Assembly: GCF_009372235.1 (NCBI RefSeq)
Contig: NZ_SULL01000017.1
Coordinates: 1-64,000, forward strand
Direction of reading: 5' to 3'
DNA: 64,000 nucleotides
DNA from: Dickeya oryzae
GTDB taxonomy: Bacteria > Pseudomonadota > Gammaproteobacteria > Enterobacterales > Enterobacteriaceae
Within the stretch, counting starts at the first letter, position 1. Each line of letters begins with the position of its first letter. The translations under genes and the position numbers were made by a program. This document shows, in pieces, positions 18,330 through 28,303 of this stretch. The notes below the pieces were generated by a model. That model was given only the letters and a program-made list of their open reading frames with translations. It made no database searches and had not been told where the DNA came from.

Positions 18330-19238
18330 TCAGCCCTTTGAGAATGCTGATGTTATTTCCGGCGATGTAAGAGCGGCTTCGACAGGGACCACCGCCAGTG
18401 ACCAATGCGCTATGGCCCATGTGAGCAAGGCGTCCCTTTCAAGATCACGCCAGTGCGTCGGCAAAGGCTGGTGCAAAAAAGCCAGAGCCTGCACCAGTAC
18501 CGCCCGAGGGTCGCCATCAGGTAACGCTGGTGCGTGATTCTGCTTGGAGAGCTTATTGCCGTCAGTATTCAGCGCCAGCGGCAGATGCACATAGTCTGGT
18601 GCCGGATAATCCAACTGTTGGTACAACGATAGCTGCCGCACCGTCGGTTCAATCAGGTCTGCACCACGTACGATTTCAGTCACACCCTGATCGTGGTCAT
18701 CCACCACCACCGCCAGATTATAGGCAAACAAGCCATCACGCCGATGGATGATAAAATCTTCTTTCGCCAGCATCGGGTCGGCATCAATCCGTCCACGCAG
18801 GCGATCGTGAAAGTGCAGGACGGGGTGTGTCTGGCGAAGACGTAACGCGGCGTTATCCGCAGGTAATCCGCGATCACGGCAGTGACCATCGTAGTAACCG
18901 CCGTTTTGCTGGATACGTTGTCGGGTGCAGGTACAGTAATAGCATTTCCCCTGACGCTGTAATTCAGCCAGCACCGCGCGATAACGCTCCTGGCGTTGAG
19001 ACTGATACACCACCTCGCCGTCCCACAACAGACCATACTGTTCCAGTTGACGCAGAATACGGGAAGCGGCACCGGGTACTTCGCGCGGAGGGTCGATATC
19101 CTCGATACGCACCAGCCAGCGTCCCTGGCAGGCACGAGCTTGCAGGTAACTGCCCAAGGCGGCTATCAGGGAACCAAAATGGAGAGCGCCAGAAGGTGAG
19201 GGCGCAAAGCGTCCGACATAAGGGAGAGATTCAGACAT
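18330..19238 (-). CDS. gluQ: Glutamyl-Q tRNA(Asp) synthetase
   Basis: A truncated glutamyl-tRNA synthetase that activates glutamate and attaches it to the queuosine at position 34 of tRNA-Asp, not to the 3' end. It has a HIGH-type motif ([14 protein letters not shown], 11-24), a Cys cluster for zinc (Cys99, Cys102, Cys104 and Cys120) and KLSKQ at 229-233. It lacks the anticodon-binding domain, as expected at 302 aa. It lies between pcnB and dksA. Its tRNA substrate (4501-4577) and queC are both in this window. Confidence 0.95.
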   Translation of the reverse strand: MSESLPYVGRFAPSPSGALHFGSLIAALGSYLQARACQGRWLVRIEDIDPPREVPGAASRILRQLEQYGLLWDGEVVYQSQRQERYRAVLAELQRQGKCYYCTCTRQRIQQNGGYYDGHCRDRGLPADNAALRLRQTHPVLHFHDRLRGRIDADPMLAKEDFIIHRRDGLFAYNLAVVVDDHDQGVTEIVRGADLIEPTVRQLSLYQQLDYPAPDYVHLPLALNTDGNKLSKQNHAPALPDGDPRAVLVQALAFLHQPLPTHWRDLERDALLTWAIAHWSLAVVPVEAALTSPEITSAFSKG

Positions 19239-19292
19239 ACGGCGATATCGTGCCAGTCAGGGTGAATGGTGACGGGCTAGAATCAGTAAAGA

Positions 19293-19325
19293 TCCGGCGG
19301 TAAGGCCGTAGGCTTTCCCGCCGGA
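19293..19325 (-). terminator. Hairpin downstream of dksA
   Basis: On the minus strand TCCGGCGG pairs with CCGCCGGA, enclosing a second small stem (AAAGCC/GGCCTT). The following sequence ATCTTTACT is only weakly U-rich, so termination is probably partial and gluQ may receive readthrough from dksA. Confidence 0.45.
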
Positions 19326-19330
19326 CGATA

Positions 19331-19786
19331 TCATCCAGCCATCTGCTTTTCGCGGATTTCGGCCAGTGTTTTGCAGTCAATGCACAGATCAGCGGTGGGA
19401 CGTGCTTCCAGACGACGGATGCCGATTTCCACGCCGCAGGACTCACAATAGCCAAAGTCCTCGTCTTCGATTTTCTGCAGTGTTTTGGCAATCTTCTTGA
19501 TCAGCTTACGTTCGCGATCACGGTTGCGCAGCTCAAGGCTGAATTCTTCTTCCTGAGCGGCACGGTCTACCGGGTCTGGAAAGTTAGCTGCTTCATCCTG
19601 CATGTGCGATACGGTTCTATCGACTTCATCCCTGAGTTGATTGCGCCATGCTTCAAGAATACGCCTGAAGTGAGCCAGCTGAGCGTCGTTCATGTATTCT
19701 TCGCCCGGCTTCTCCTGGTACGGCTCCACTCCGGCAATTGCGAGAATGCTCAGAGAGGATGTCTTACGGTTTTGCCCTTCTTGCAT
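19331..19786 (-). CDS. dksA: RNA polymerase-binding transcription factor DksA
   Basis: Binds the secondary channel of RNA polymerase and, with ppGpp, controls rRNA and amino-acid promoters. The coiled-coil tip carries Asp71 and Asp74 (DPVDRAA), and the zinc finger uses Cys114, Cys117, Cys135 and Cys138. It is nearly identical to E. coli DksA at 151 aa. The frame is open 31 codons further upstream, but the ATG at 19784-19786 has a perfect AGGAG site and gives the conserved [11 protein letters not shown] start. Confidence 0.98.
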   Translation of the reverse strand: MQEGQNRKTSSLSILAIAGVEPYQEKPGEEYMNDAQLAHFRRILEAWRNQLRDEVDRTVSHMQDEAANFPDPVDRAAQEEEFSLELRNRDRERKLIKKIAKTLQKIEDEDFGYCESCGVEIGIRRLEARPTADLCIDCKTLAEIREKQMAG

Positions 19787-19850
19787 GTTGCTTCTCCTAC
19801 ATAACACGACACGCAGTATCGATCCCCCGAGGGGGAAAAACAGGCCGCTA

Positions 19851-19879
19851 TAAATAACAGATGGATGTGTGGTTGGCAA
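19851..19879 (-). promoter_or_regulatory. Putative sigma-70 promoter of dksA
   Basis: On the minus strand: TTGCCA, a 17-bp spacer, TATTTA. A GC palindrome (half-site TCCCCCT, about 19823-19836) sits in the resulting leader. It is a plausible main dksA promoter; start-site data are lacking. Confidence 0.5.
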
Positions 19880-19954
19880 TCATTCCCGACACTGGCCTGA
19901 CAAAGTGTGAGGAACGACATAATCCCATCAGATAATACATAACGCGTGGCAGAA

Positions 19955-20674
19955 TTAGCTCGCTGACGTCACGTTATTGAACGGCAACCGCCCTGTTAGC
20001 GTCATGCTATCTGGGCTGATATGGGTACCGTAACACAGAATTTCAACCCCCTGCTGCTGTGAGAGTTGTAATAATTCGGCGTAATGTCGGTCAATGTGTT
20101 GCGCCGCTGAAACCTGGCCGATGCCAGAGTGCAGCACGGCGAAACACAATACGGCGCGACAACCCTGTGACGCCATCTGTTGCAGTTCCCGCAAATGCTT
20201 CTGTCCCCTGAGGGTCACCGCATCGGGAAAGTAACCACATCCATGTTGCAATAATGTGACTGATTTGACTTCAATATAGCAGTCAGTGCGTCCTTCTGCC
20301 TGTAATAACAGATCTATCCTGCTGTTTTCTGAACCATAGCGCACTTCGGTGCGGAGAGTGGTGTAACCTGCTAAATCCGAAAGTTTGTTGGCGTGCAGCG
20401 CTTCAAGCACCAGTTGATTCGCCCGCAGGGTGTTAACACCAATCCAGTGCCCTTGCGCGGTTTGCGTCAGTTCCCAGGTGTGAGGATACTTGCGTTTAGG
20501 GTTGTCGGAGGTGGAATACCAGATAGTATCGCCAGGCGCGCCACAGCCTGTCATCGCTCCGGTATTGGGGCAATGTAACGTCAGGGTGGTGCCGTCAGGG
20601 GTGACCACATCAGCCAGAAATCGCTTGTAGCGTTTAAGCAGCGTGGCCGGGCGCAGCGGTGGGGAAAATTGCAT
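19955..20674 (-). CDS. sfsA: DNA/RNA nuclease SfsA family protein
   Basis: Sugar fermentation stimulation protein, related to nucleases. It has an OB-like N-terminal region ([21 protein letters not shown]), the conserved [11 protein letters not shown], and a PD-(D/E)xK-like core ([23 protein letters not shown]) with the acidic residues and EVK lysine. 239 aa (E. coli 234). It lies 10 bp after thpR and likely shares its transcript. The physiological role is not settled in the family. Confidence 0.94.
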   Translation of the reverse strand: MQFSPPLRPATLLKRYKRFLADVVTPDGTTLTLHCPNTGAMTGCGAPGDTIWYSTSDNPKRKYPHTWELTQTAQGHWIGVNTLRANQLVLEALHANKLSDLAGYTTLRTEVRYGSENSRIDLLLQAEGRTDCYIEVKSVTLLQHGCGYFPDAVTLRGQKHLRELQQMASQGCRAVLCFAVLHSGIGQVSAAQHIDRHYAELLQLSQQQGVEILCYGTHISPDSMTLTGRLPFNNVTSAS

Positions 20675-20684
20675 GCATAGTCTC

Positions 20685-21218
20685 TTAGGCTGTCAGCAAC
20701 GGCCAGTGGGCAAGCGGGCGGTAATGAGTACGCCCAGCTTCAGTGGATGATTCATAAAGAAAGAATTGCTCGGCATGTACCGTCCAGTTGAATGTGGCGG
20801 CGGGAAGCGACAGCGGGCGGGTGGCACCGCGCAGCAAGGTAATGTGCGGGTGGAAAGGCTGCGCTGGCTGGTAGCAGCCATTGCGCGCCGCCTGTGAACG
20901 CAGCATATCCGCCAGTTGCAATAAGCCTCGTGGTGCCTGGCTGCAGCCCAGCCATACCACGCCGGGGCGTGGCCAGTGTCCCGCATCGTTGAGATTCAGG
21001 GTGAACGCTGGCTGGCGGATGCGACCTGCCAGTGTCATTAATGCCTGCATTTTGGCGTCGCTAACTTCACCGAGAAAGGCCAACGTCAGGTGCAGATTCG
21101 CGGCCGCCACCGGGCGTCCGGCATCCTGAGCAAACTGCGTTGCACGCCAGTGCACGATCTGCTGGCTGACCGCGTCTGGCAGCGAAAGGGCAAAAAACAG
21201 GCGGCGGGTTGGCGTCAT
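20685..21218 (-). CDS. thpR: RNA 2',3'-cyclic phosphodiesterase
   Basis: A 2H phosphoesterase that hydrolyses 2',3'-cyclic phosphate ends to 2'-phosphate and can ligate tRNA half-molecules in vitro. The two catalytic HxTx motifs are visible as HLTL (HLTLAFLGE) and HITL (HITLLRG). 177 aa (E. coli 176). It is the first gene before sfsA and is divergent from hrpB. Confidence 0.95.
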   Translation of the reverse strand: MTPTRRLFFALSLPDAVSQQIVHWRATQFAQDAGRPVAAANLHLTLAFLGEVSDAKMQALMTLAGRIRQPAFTLNLNDAGHWPRPGVVWLGCSQAPRGLLQLADMLRSQAARNGCYQPAQPFHPHITLLRGATRPLSLPAATFNWTVHAEQFFLYESSTEAGRTHYRPLAHWPLLTA

Positions 21219-21246
21219 GGCAATCTCTCTGTTCTGCGGGGTTCCG

Positions 21247-21275
21247 ATGCTACAATGCTTGCCGAATAAAGTTAA
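21247..21275 (-). promoter_or_regulatory. Putative promoter of thpR-sfsA
   Basis: Minus strand TTAACT, a 17-bp spacer, TAGCAT. The -35 hexamer lies in one copy of the 12-bp direct repeat described at 21264-21295, so a second TTAACT lies 20 bp upstream. Confidence 0.45.
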
Positions 21276-21295
21276 TGCCCGCTGAATAAAGTTAA
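21264..21295. repeat. Direct repeat GAATAAAGTTAA, two copies, 20-bp period
   Basis: The 12-mer GAATAAAGTTAA occurs at 21264-21275 and 21284-21295 in the thpR/hrpB divergent region. The spacing is about two helical turns, which would suit a regulator binding one face of the DNA or may be a simple duplication. Confidence 0.6.
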
Positions 21296-21422
21296 GGCGG
21301 CGTTTTGCCTCTTATCGTCATGCCCCGATGGGCGGCGGGGTGTTCTTTTTCTTTATTCATTGATGGTGTATTGAACACTATCGATAACAAATGATGATGA
21401 TTACGTCAGTGAATGGGACTGT

Positions 21423-23909
21423 ATGGTGACGGAGCGTTATGTGAATCTACCCCCTGTCAGCGCCGTTGCGGATGAGGTTATCCAGGCGTTGCATACCGCA
21501 CCACAGGTGTTGCTGCATGCGCCGACCGGCGCAGGAAAATCGACCTGGTTACCGTTGCAGTTATTACAGCGGTGTGAGTTTCCCGGCCGCATTATTATGC
21601 TCGAGCCTCGTCGGCTGGCGGCTAAAAGTGTGGCTTTCCGGCTGGCAGAGTGGCTGGGTGAAACGCCTGGGCAGACTGTCGGTTACCGTATGCGTTCAGA
21701 AAGCCGGGTGAGCGGCCAAACCCGACTGGAGGTAGTGACAGAGGGTATTCTGACCCGAATGCTGCAACAGGATCCGGCGCTGGAGGGTGTTTCGCTGGTC
21801 ATGTTGGATGAGTTTCATGAGCGCAGTTTGCAGGCAGATATGGCGCTGGCGTTGCTATTGGATGTCCAGCAAGGGCTGCGTGATGAGCTGAAGCTATTGA
21901 TTATGTCCGCCACGCTCGACAATGCCCGTCTGGCTTCCTTATTACCTCAATCGCTCTGCGTATCGTCGCAAGGGCGTTCATGGCCGGTTACGCGACATTA
22001 CCAGCCAGTCGGCTCGCAGGAGCGACTGGAAGAGGCCACCGCCCGACTCGTTTATCGTTTGTTGCAGGACGAAGCCGGTTCATTACTGGTATTTTTGCCG
22101 GGTGTGGCGGAAATCAAGCGAGTGCAGACACTGCTGGAAAACACACTCTCGGCCGACGTGGTGCCTGACGAAGGGGGTTGTCAGGTCGATGTGTGTCCGC
22201 TTTACGGCGCGCTGACGCTGGCGGAGCAACAAAAGGCGATTCTTCCGGCCGCCGTCGGGCGGCGCAAAGTGGTGCTGGCGACCAATATTGCTGAAACCAG
22301 TCTCACCATCGAGGGGATTCGGGTGGTCGTGGACTGCGGGCTGGAGCGGGTGGCGTTGTTTGATGTTAAAACCGGTCTGACCCGGCTGACGACACAACGC
22401 ATCAGTCAGGCATCCATGGTGCAGCGGGCCGGGCGCGCCGGACGACTCGAACCGGGCGTGTGCTGGCATCTGTTCGCCCGCGAGCAGGCAGAACGCGCCG
22501 CGGCACAAAGTGAGCCGGAAATCCTGCACAGCGACCTGTCCGGTTTGTGGCTGGATCTGCTGCAATGGGGTTGTCATGATGTTGCTCAGCTCAACTTTCT
22601 GGATAGCCCGCCTCAACCGGCGTTGCTGGCGGCTGAGCGTTTACTACTGCAACTGGGTGTGTGCGATACGCAACAGCGTCTGACAGTAGACGGGCGTAAG
22701 ATGGCCGCGCTGGGCTGCGATCCTCGACTGGCGGCGATGTTGCATGCTGCCGGGCAGGACGGCGATGCGCTGGCGACGGCGGCATTATTGGCGGCGATTA
22801 TCGAAGAGCCGCCACGCGCAGGCTCCCCCAATTTATTCGATGCACTGCATCGACCCGCTGGCCACTGGCAACGCCGGGCGCAACAACTGGCGCGTCGTGT
22901 GGGTAAGGCGTCAGGTAAGGTGAATGAGAGCCTGGCGGCATGGTTACTCTCGATAGGGTTTGCGGATCGCCTTGCCCGACGACGAGGTCAGGATGGACGT
23001 TATCAACTGGCGAACGGTACCGGTGCCAGTTTGCCGGTGGATGAGGCGTTAGCGGCCTCAGAATGGCTGTTGGCTCCGGTACTAATGCAAAGCCCGAACA
23101 GTGCGGATGCGCGTGTGTTACTGGCATTGCCAGTGGATATCGATGCGTTAGTACGGCAGCGGCCGGAACTGGTGGCTGAACAGAATCTGATGCACTGGGA
23201 CGAAGAAAAAGGTACCCTGCGCGCCAGCCTGCGCACGCATATTGGCAGCCTGACGTTGTCCTCCCGTCCGTTGGCAAAACCCTCAGACGAGGCATTGCAG
23301 CAGGCGATGCTTAACTGGCTGCGCGAACAAGGGCTGTCGGTGTTGAACTGGGATGAACCGGCACAACAGTTGCACCAGCGTCTGCTGTGCGCCCGACAGT
23401 GGTTGCCGGAGGTGGCATGGCCTGCGGTGGATGATGCCGCGTTGCTGGCGTCGCTGGAACAGTGGTTGTTACCATCGTTAAACGGTGTGCGGGATCGCCG
23501 TACGCTCAATCAGGTCAACCTGAGCGAAGCGCTGTGGCGGCTGCTTGACTGGCCGCAACGTCAGCGGCTGGATAGTGCGTTACCCAGTCACTATACCGCG
23601 CCTGGCGGCAGCCATTTACTGATCCGCTATGAAGCGGATCAAGCCCCGGTGCTGGCGGTTCGGTTGCAGGAAATGTTTGGTGAGCAGGCCAGCCCGTTAC
23701 TGGCGGAGGGGCGAGTGGCGCTGGTGCTTGAATTGCTCTCTCCGGCGATGCGGCCCTTGCAGATAACCCGTGATTTAGCGGCGTTTTGGAATGGAGCTTA
23801 CCGTGAGGTGCAAAAAGAAATGAAAGGGCGCTACCCCAAACATGTCTGGCCGGATGATCCGGCGAATACGGCACCAACGCGGCGTACCAGAAAATACCAG
23901 AACACCTAA
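21423..23909 (+). CDS. hrpB: ATP-dependent RNA helicase HrpB
   Basis: DEAH-family helicase-like protein, 828 aa (E. coli 809). Walker A is APTGAGKST (33-41), the Walker B box is DEFH (129-132) rather than DEAH, as is normal for HrpB, then SAT in LIMSATLD, and QRAGRAGR as motif VI. The C-terminal HrpB-specific domain ends with the conserved KGRYPKHVWPDDPANTAPTRRT. The cellular role is poorly defined. It is followed by mrcB, as in E. coli. Confidence 0.95.
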   Translation: MVTERYVNLPPVSAVADEVIQALHTAPQVLLHAPTGAGKSTWLPLQLLQRCEFPGRIIMLEPRRLAAKSVAFRLAEWLGETPGQTVGYRMRSESRVSGQTRLEVVTEGILTRMLQQDPALEGVSLVMLDEFHERSLQADMALALLLDVQQGLRDELKLLIMSATLDNARLASLLPQSLCVSSQGRSWPVTRHYQPVGSQERLEEATARLVYRLLQDEAGSLLVFLPGVAEIKRVQTLLENTLSADVVPDEGGCQVDVCPLYGALTLAEQQKAILPAAVGRRKVVLATNIAETSLTIEGIRVVVDCGLERVALFDVKTGLTRLTTQRISQASMVQRAGRAGRLEPGVCWHLFAREQAERAAAQSEPEILHSDLSGLWLDLLQWGCHDVAQLNFLDSPPQPALLAAERLLLQLGVCDTQQRLTVDGRKMAALGCDPRLAAMLHAAGQDGDALATAALLAAIIEEPPRAGSPNLFDALHRPAGHWQRRAQQLARRVGKASGKVNESLAAWLLSIGFADRLARRRGQDGRYQLANGTGASLPVDEALAASEWLLAPVLMQSPNSADARVLLALPVDIDALVRQRPELVAEQNLMHWDEEKGTLRASLRTHIGSLTLSSRPLAKPSDEALQQAMLNWLREQGLSVLNWDEPAQQLHQRLLCARQWLPEVAWPAVDDAALLASLEQWLLPSLNGVRDRRTLNQVNLSEALWRLLDWPQRQRLDSALPSHYTAPGGSHLLIRYEADQAPVLAVRLQEMFGEQASPLLAEGRVALVLELLSPAMRPLQITRDLAAFWNGAYREVQKEMKGRYPKHVWPDDPANTAPTRRTRKYQNT

Positions 23910-24012
23910 TTTCAGATGTTTCCCCCTTCCTTGTGTAGCGTGGGAGACACAGAGTAGACGGCCATGGTGAGTAACCCTGAGCCGTCAGTAACCTGATGGA
24001 GATGTCACTGTA

Positions 24013-26523
24013 ATGTCTCGGGATGACCGCGAACCTATCGGGCGCAAACGTAGTGCGTCACGACACACTCCCCCTCGCAGGCAAGCGACGCGCCGTCGCA
24101 GGGATGATGACTACGACGACGATTATGACGATGAGTATGAAGACGACTATGACGAGGATGACGAGGAAGAGGTCATGAGCAAGCGGCCACGTAAAAAGCG
24201 CCGCTGGCTGGGGTGGCTTATCCGGCTATTCCTGATTTTCGTGGTGGTGATGTCGGTTTACGGCGTGTACCTCGACGGAGAAATCCGCAGTCGTATCGAC
24301 GGCAAGGTATGGCAACTGCCCGCGGCGGTGTATGGCCGCATGGTCAGCCTTGAGCCCGGCATGCCTTATAGCAAGAAAGACATGACAACACTGCTGGAAG
24401 GCATGCAATACCGTGAAGTGAGCCGGATTACCCGTCCGGGCGAGTTTACGGTGCAGGCCAACAGCATTGAAATTCTGCGTCGTCCGTTCGATTTCCCGGA
24501 TGGCAAAGAAGGGCAGATCCACGCCAAGATGATCTTCAGCAGCGGTCGGCTGTCGCAGATCCAAAACATGGATAATCAGCGTAATTTCGGCTTCTTCCGG
24601 CTCGATCCGAAGCTGATTACCATGCTGCAATCGCCAAACGGTGAACAGCGGCTGTTTGTCCAGCGTTCTGGTTTCCCCGATCTGTTGGTACAAACGCTGA
24701 TCGCCACCGAAGACCGTCATTTCTACGAGCACGACGGTATCAGTTTCTACTCCATTGGCCGTGCGTTGATAGCCAACCTGACGGCGGGCCGGGCAGTGCA
24801 GGGCGGCAGTACGCTGACCCAGCAGTTGGTGAAAAACCTGTTCCTGACCAACGAGCGCTCGTTGTGGCGTAAAGCCAACGAAGCCTACATGGCGTTGATC
24901 ATGGACTACCGCTACAGCAAAGATCGCATTCTGGAGTTGTATCTGAACGAGGTGTACCTCGGTCAGAGTGGTAACGATCAAATCCGTGGTTTCCCACTGG
25001 CTAGCCTTTACTATTTTGGCCGTCCGGTAGACGAACTGAGTCTCGATCAGCAGGCGATGCTGGTGGGAATGGTAAAAGGGGCGTCGCTGTACAACCCATG
25101 GCGTAACCCACAGGTCACGCTGGAGCGCCGTAATCTGGTGCTGAAGCTGTTGCAGAACCAGCAGGTCATCGACGAAGACCTGTATAACATGCTGAGCGCG
25201 CGTCCGTTAGGGGTGCAGCCGAAAGGAGGGGTGATAAGCCCACAACCAGCATTTATGCAGATGGTGCGCCAGGAGTTGCAGCAGCGGCTGGGTGACAAGG
25301 CGAACGATCTGTCCGGGGTGAAAATCTTCACTACACTGGATCCGGTGTCGCAGGATGCGGCGGAAAAAGCGGTGGAGGACGGCATCCCTGCACTGCGCGC
25401 CGCGCGTGGTGTTAAGGACCTGGAATCGGCGATGGTGATTGTCGATCGCTTTAGCGGCGAGGTTCGGGCGATGGTGGGCGGTTCCGATGCCCAGTTTGCT
25501 GGTTTTAACCGTGCCATGCAGGCGCGTCGTTCCGTTGGTTCACTGGCGAAGCCACCGACGTATCTGACCGCGCTCAGTATGCCGGATCGTTACCGTCTGA
25601 ATACTATCCTGCCGGATGAGCCGATTTCGCTTAAACAGCCGAACGGCACCATCTGGGAGCCGAAAAACTACGATCGCGAATTCCGTGGTCGGGTGATGTT
25701 GGTGGATGCGCTAGCGAATTCACTCAACGTCCCGACGGTCAATCTGGGGATGGCCGTTGGGCTGGACCAGATCAGCGATACGTTGCAGAAGCTGGGGATC
25801 CCGCAGAACCAGATTCAACTGGTACCGGCGATGTTGCTGGGTGCTATTAGCCTGACGCCGATGGAAGTTGCGCAGGAGTACCAGACTATCGCCAGTGGTG
25901 GCAGTCGCGCGCCGCTTTCGGCGCTGCGCTCGGTGATTGCCGAAGACGGTAAGGTGCTGTATCAGAGCTTCCCGCAGGCTGAACGGGTGGTGCCGTCACA
26001 GGCGGCTTACCTGACCTTGTACGGCATGCAGCAGGTGGTGGAACGTGGTACTTCGCGTTCGCTGATGGTGAAATTCGGCAATTACCATCTGGCGGGGAAA
26101 ACCGGTACCACTAACGATTTGCGCGATAGCTGGTTTGCGGGCGTCGATGGCAGAGAAGTGGTGATCACCTGGGTCGGGCGAGATAACAACGGCCCGGCGA
26201 AACTCACCGGGGCCAACGGGGCGTTGACTATCTACCGTCGCTATCTGGAAAACCAGACGCCGCTACCGTTGATGCTGACACCGCCAGAAGGCATTACCAC
26301 CATGACGGTGGATAGCAGCGGCAACTTTATCTGTAATGGTAGCGCGGGCCGGGCACTGCCGGTATGGACGGATAATCCGCAAGCACTGTGTCAGGCCAGC
26401 CAGCAGCAGGTAGTGCAATCGCCAACTGCATCGTCGGGCAGTCCGAGTCAGCCAAATCAACCAAGCCAGCAACAAGATGGTGGCAGCGTTCCTGATTGGA
26501 TCAAACAGATGTTCGGGCAGTAA
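24013..26523 (+). CDS. mrcB: Bifunctional penicillin-binding protein 1b
   Basis: Polymerises and crosslinks peptidoglycan. In order: a basic and then very acidic cytoplasmic tail (Asp/Glu/Tyr-rich, 31-53), one membrane helix (about 65-87), a UB2H domain that binds LpoB, a GT51 glycosyltransferase with Glu233 (ATEDRHF), and a transpeptidase with Ser510 (SLAK), SLN and KTGTT. Both catalytic residues match E. coli numbering. 836 aa (E. coli 844). Met55 (24175-24177) is preceded by AGGA and GAGG, aligning with the internal start that gives the short gamma form in E. coli. Confidence 0.97.
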   Translation: MSRDDREPIGRKRSASRHTPPRRQATRRRRDDDYDDDYDDEYEDDYDEDDEEEVMSKRPRKKRRWLGWLIRLFLIFVVVMSVYGVYLDGEIRSRIDGKVWQLPAAVYGRMVSLEPGMPYSKKDMTTLLEGMQYREVSRITRPGEFTVQANSIEILRRPFDFPDGKEGQIHAKMIFSSGRLSQIQNMDNQRNFGFFRLDPKLITMLQSPNGEQRLFVQRSGFPDLLVQTLIATEDRHFYEHDGISFYSIGRALIANLTAGRAVQGGSTLTQQLVKNLFLTNERSLWRKANEAYMALIMDYRYSKDRILELYLNEVYLGQSGNDQIRGFPLASLYYFGRPVDELSLDQQAMLVGMVKGASLYNPWRNPQVTLERRNLVLKLLQNQQVIDEDLYNMLSARPLGVQPKGGVISPQPAFMQMVRQELQQRLGDKANDLSGVKIFTTLDPVSQDAAEKAVEDGIPALRAARGVKDLESAMVIVDRFSGEVRAMVGGSDAQFAGFNRAMQARRSVGSLAKPPTYLTALSMPDRYRLNTILPDEPISLKQPNGTIWEPKNYDREFRGRVMLVDALANSLNVPTVNLGMAVGLDQISDTLQKLGIPQNQIQLVPAMLLGAISLTPMEVAQEYQTIASGGSRAPLSALRSVIAEDGKVLYQSFPQAERVVPSQAAYLTLYGMQQVVERGTSRSLMVKFGNYHLAGKTGTTNDLRDSWFAGVDGREVVITWVGRDNNGPAKLTGANGALTIYRRYLENQTPLPLMLTPPEGITTMTVDSSGNFICNGSAGRALPVWTDNPQALCQASQQQVVQSPTASSGSPSQPNQPSQQQDGGSVPDWIKQMFGQ

Positions 26524-26547
26524 CGACCCGCCGCAGATAAGTGAGTT

Positions 26548-26592
26548 GCCGGGTAATGCCAGTCAGTGGCTTAACTGACTGGCATTACCGGC
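26548..26592. terminator. Long hairpin between convergent mrcB and yajL
   Basis: GTAATGCCAGTCAG pairs perfectly with CTGACTGGCATTAC around an 8-nt loop, extended by GCCG/CGGC with a one-base bulge. It is the longest stem in the window. No U-tract follows on either strand, so it may act by blocking 3' exonucleases or by Rho-linked termination. Confidence 0.5.
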
Positions 26593-26625
26593 TATGCCGG
26601 AGGATATTTATTTTTGTACGGCAGA

Positions 26626-27222
26626 TTAAGCCGGATCCTGATAATTGTAGATCCCCGGCGGCAGAACCAGTTGTGCAGCGATTTCTGCGGCTTTGCTCTT
26701 ACCCAGTAGCAGATCGATAAGCTTCAGTGCGAAGTCGATACTGGTCCCCGGACCCTGACTAGTCAGCAGATTGACGCGTGGGTCGAATACCACCCGTTTT
26801 TCCAGCCATTTTTCTGGTGAAATCTGCTCTTTCAGTGCGGGGTAACCGGTCATATTGCCGACAGGAAACAACTGATGATGCTCCAGCACCACAGCGGGTG
26901 ACGCGCAGATCGCCGCGACGATTTTTCCTTCCTGATGGGTCTGGCGCAGGCGTTCAACCAGCAACGGGCTGTCACGAAAGCACTCAGCACCTTGCAGACC
27001 ACCAGGCAACACGACCGCATCAAAGTCATGATCCGCGACGGCGACCAGCGGCGCGTCAGCAAGCAGTTTCACACCACGAGAACAGGTGATCTCTGTGTTG
27101 CCATCGCTCGCGACGCTGGCTGTGGTGACGCGGATCCCCGCCCTGACCAGCAGGTCGATGGTGGTCACGGCTTCGATTTCTTCGCTACCAGGTGCCAGAC
27201 AGACCAGAACCGAGGCGGTCAT
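26626..27222 (-). CDS. yajL: Protein deglycase/chaperone YajL (DJ-1 family)
   Basis: DJ-1/PfpI-fold protein implicated in oxidative and carbonyl stress protection. The nucleophile Cys106 sits in AAICASPA with Glu15 nearby (PGSEE), as in E. coli. Two candidate starts exist. The ATG at 27228 lies one base after the AGGAG site, while the ATG at 27220-27222 lies seven bases after it and gives [15 protein letters not shown], matching E. coli. This gives 198 aa. It overlaps the 3' end of panE by 38 bp. Confidence 0.95.
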   Translation of the reverse strand: MTASVLVCLAPGSEEIEAVTTIDLLVRAGIRVTTASVASDGNTEITCSRGVKLLADAPLVAVADHDFDAVVLPGGLQGAECFRDSPLLVERLRQTHQEGKIVAAICASPAVVLEHHQLFPVGNMTGYPALKEQISPEKWLEKRVVFDPRVNLLTSQGPGTSIDFALKLIDLLLGKSKAAEIAAQLVLPPGIYNYQDPA

Positions 27223-28105
27223 ATTCATTCTCCTTTCGTTTGATATAGTCGAACAGGCGGTTGTTTTCCGGCAGGGCGAGTCCGTGGGCGCGAGCGCGAC
27301 GCAGCAGGTAACCGGTGATGTAGTCGATTTCCGTATGACGCTGCGCCAGCACGTCCTGACGCATTGACGATGTGTTAGCCGCCGTGTTCTGAATGATTTG
27401 ATTCACATAAAGCAGCAGGCTCTCCGACGAGGTGTGGAAACCTTCGCGGTCCATGACCAGCGCCACTTCCTGGCAGAGAGTGGCTATTCTTTCGGGATAA
27501 GCCTGTAACTCGCCGTTGGTACACTGGTACTGCACGGTCAGCGGATTGATGACGCAATTGGCGGCCAGTTTCAGCCAGCAGGTTGCCGCAATATGCGTGT
27601 GCCACGCAACGTCAGGCAGCGCCTGATGCAGCGTTTCAGCCAACTGGCTTTGTTCTTCTTCGCGGTGTGTGGTACGTCCAAGCGAACCGATGTGGGTTAC
27701 GCCAGCCGCGACGTGTACCACTGTCGAGATGTCTCGCCGTGCAGCATGCGTGGTGACACCTAACAATAACGGTTGGCTGATTGGCGGCAGTTCTTCCCAG
27801 GTACCCATGCCGTTATGCAACAATAAAATAGTACAGTCGGGGCGTAGCCGAGGGAGCAGCGTGACAAGCGCATCGGAGACTTGCCACGCTTTTAGCGTGA
27901 CCAGCAGTAATTCACTTTGCGCCAGATGTTCTGCGTTGTTGGCTGTCAGATTAAGGTTACAACGCTCACCGCTGAGCATCGTAACGTTAATCTGGCAGGA
28001 AACTTGCGGAATGCGCAACCACCCTTGTACATCATGCCCTTGCCGATGTAACGCATTAAGCCAGAGTTGACCGATGGCGCCACAGCCAAGAACGGTAATT
28101 TTCAT
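27185..28105 (-). CDS. panE: 2-dehydropantoate 2-reductase
   Basis: NADPH-dependent reduction of ketopantoate to pantoate, between the PanB and PanC steps. The N-terminal Rossmann motif is GCGAIG ([13 protein letters not shown]), with catalytic Lys in [12 protein letters not shown] and the C-terminal helical domain ending [13 protein letters not shown]. The ATG at 28103-28105 has AAAGGA eight bases upstream and gives the conserved MKITVLG; an earlier in-frame ATG is two codons upstream. 306 aa (E. coli 303). Its 3' end overlaps yajL by 38 bp, so the two are probably one transcript. Confidence 0.96.
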   Translation of the reverse strand: MKITVLGCGAIGQLWLNALHRQGHDVQGWLRIPQVSCQINVTMLSGERCNLNLTANNAEHLAQSELLLVTLKAWQVSDALVTLLPRLRPDCTILLLHNGMGTWEELPPISQPLLLGVTTHAARRDISTVVHVAAGVTHIGSLGRTTHREEEQSQLAETLHQALPDVAWHTHIAATCWLKLAANCVINPLTVQYQCTNGELQAYPERIATLCQEVALVMDREGFHTSSESLLLYVNQIIQNTAANTSSMRQDVLAQRHTEIDYITGYLLRRARAHGLALPENNRLFDYIKRKENEYDRLGSGLSGTW

Positions 28106-28145
28106 CCACACTTTCCTTTATCGGGCCAGCTTGCGTCTGTCCGGA

Positions 28146-28188
28146 CTATCATCTTTCCGACCTATCATCTTTCCTGTCTATCATAAAG
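28146..28188. repeat. Three tandem near-copies of a 16-bp unit upstream of panE
   Basis: Units begin CTATCATCTTTCC at 28146 and 28162, and CTATCATAAAG at 28178. They lie 41-83 bp upstream of the panE start in the panE/yajQ divergent region. They could be operator repeats or slipped-strand duplications. Confidence 0.65.
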
Positions 28189-28245
28189 TATTCTGCTGCC
28201 GTCTGCCGCTGCTTGTCGCCACGAAGACGGTAAGGTCGGTGAAGT

Positions 28246-28273
28246 TTGCTTATTGGGCGTGAGCGGTTATCAT
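28246..28273 (+). promoter_or_regulatory. Putative sigma-70 promoter of yajQ
   Basis: TTGCTT (28246-28251), a 16-bp spacer, TATCAT (28268-28273), about 30 bp before the yajQ ATG. Confidence 0.5.
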
Positions 28274-28303
28274 GCTCGGCAGCTATTGTCAGGAGAAAAA
28301 ATT

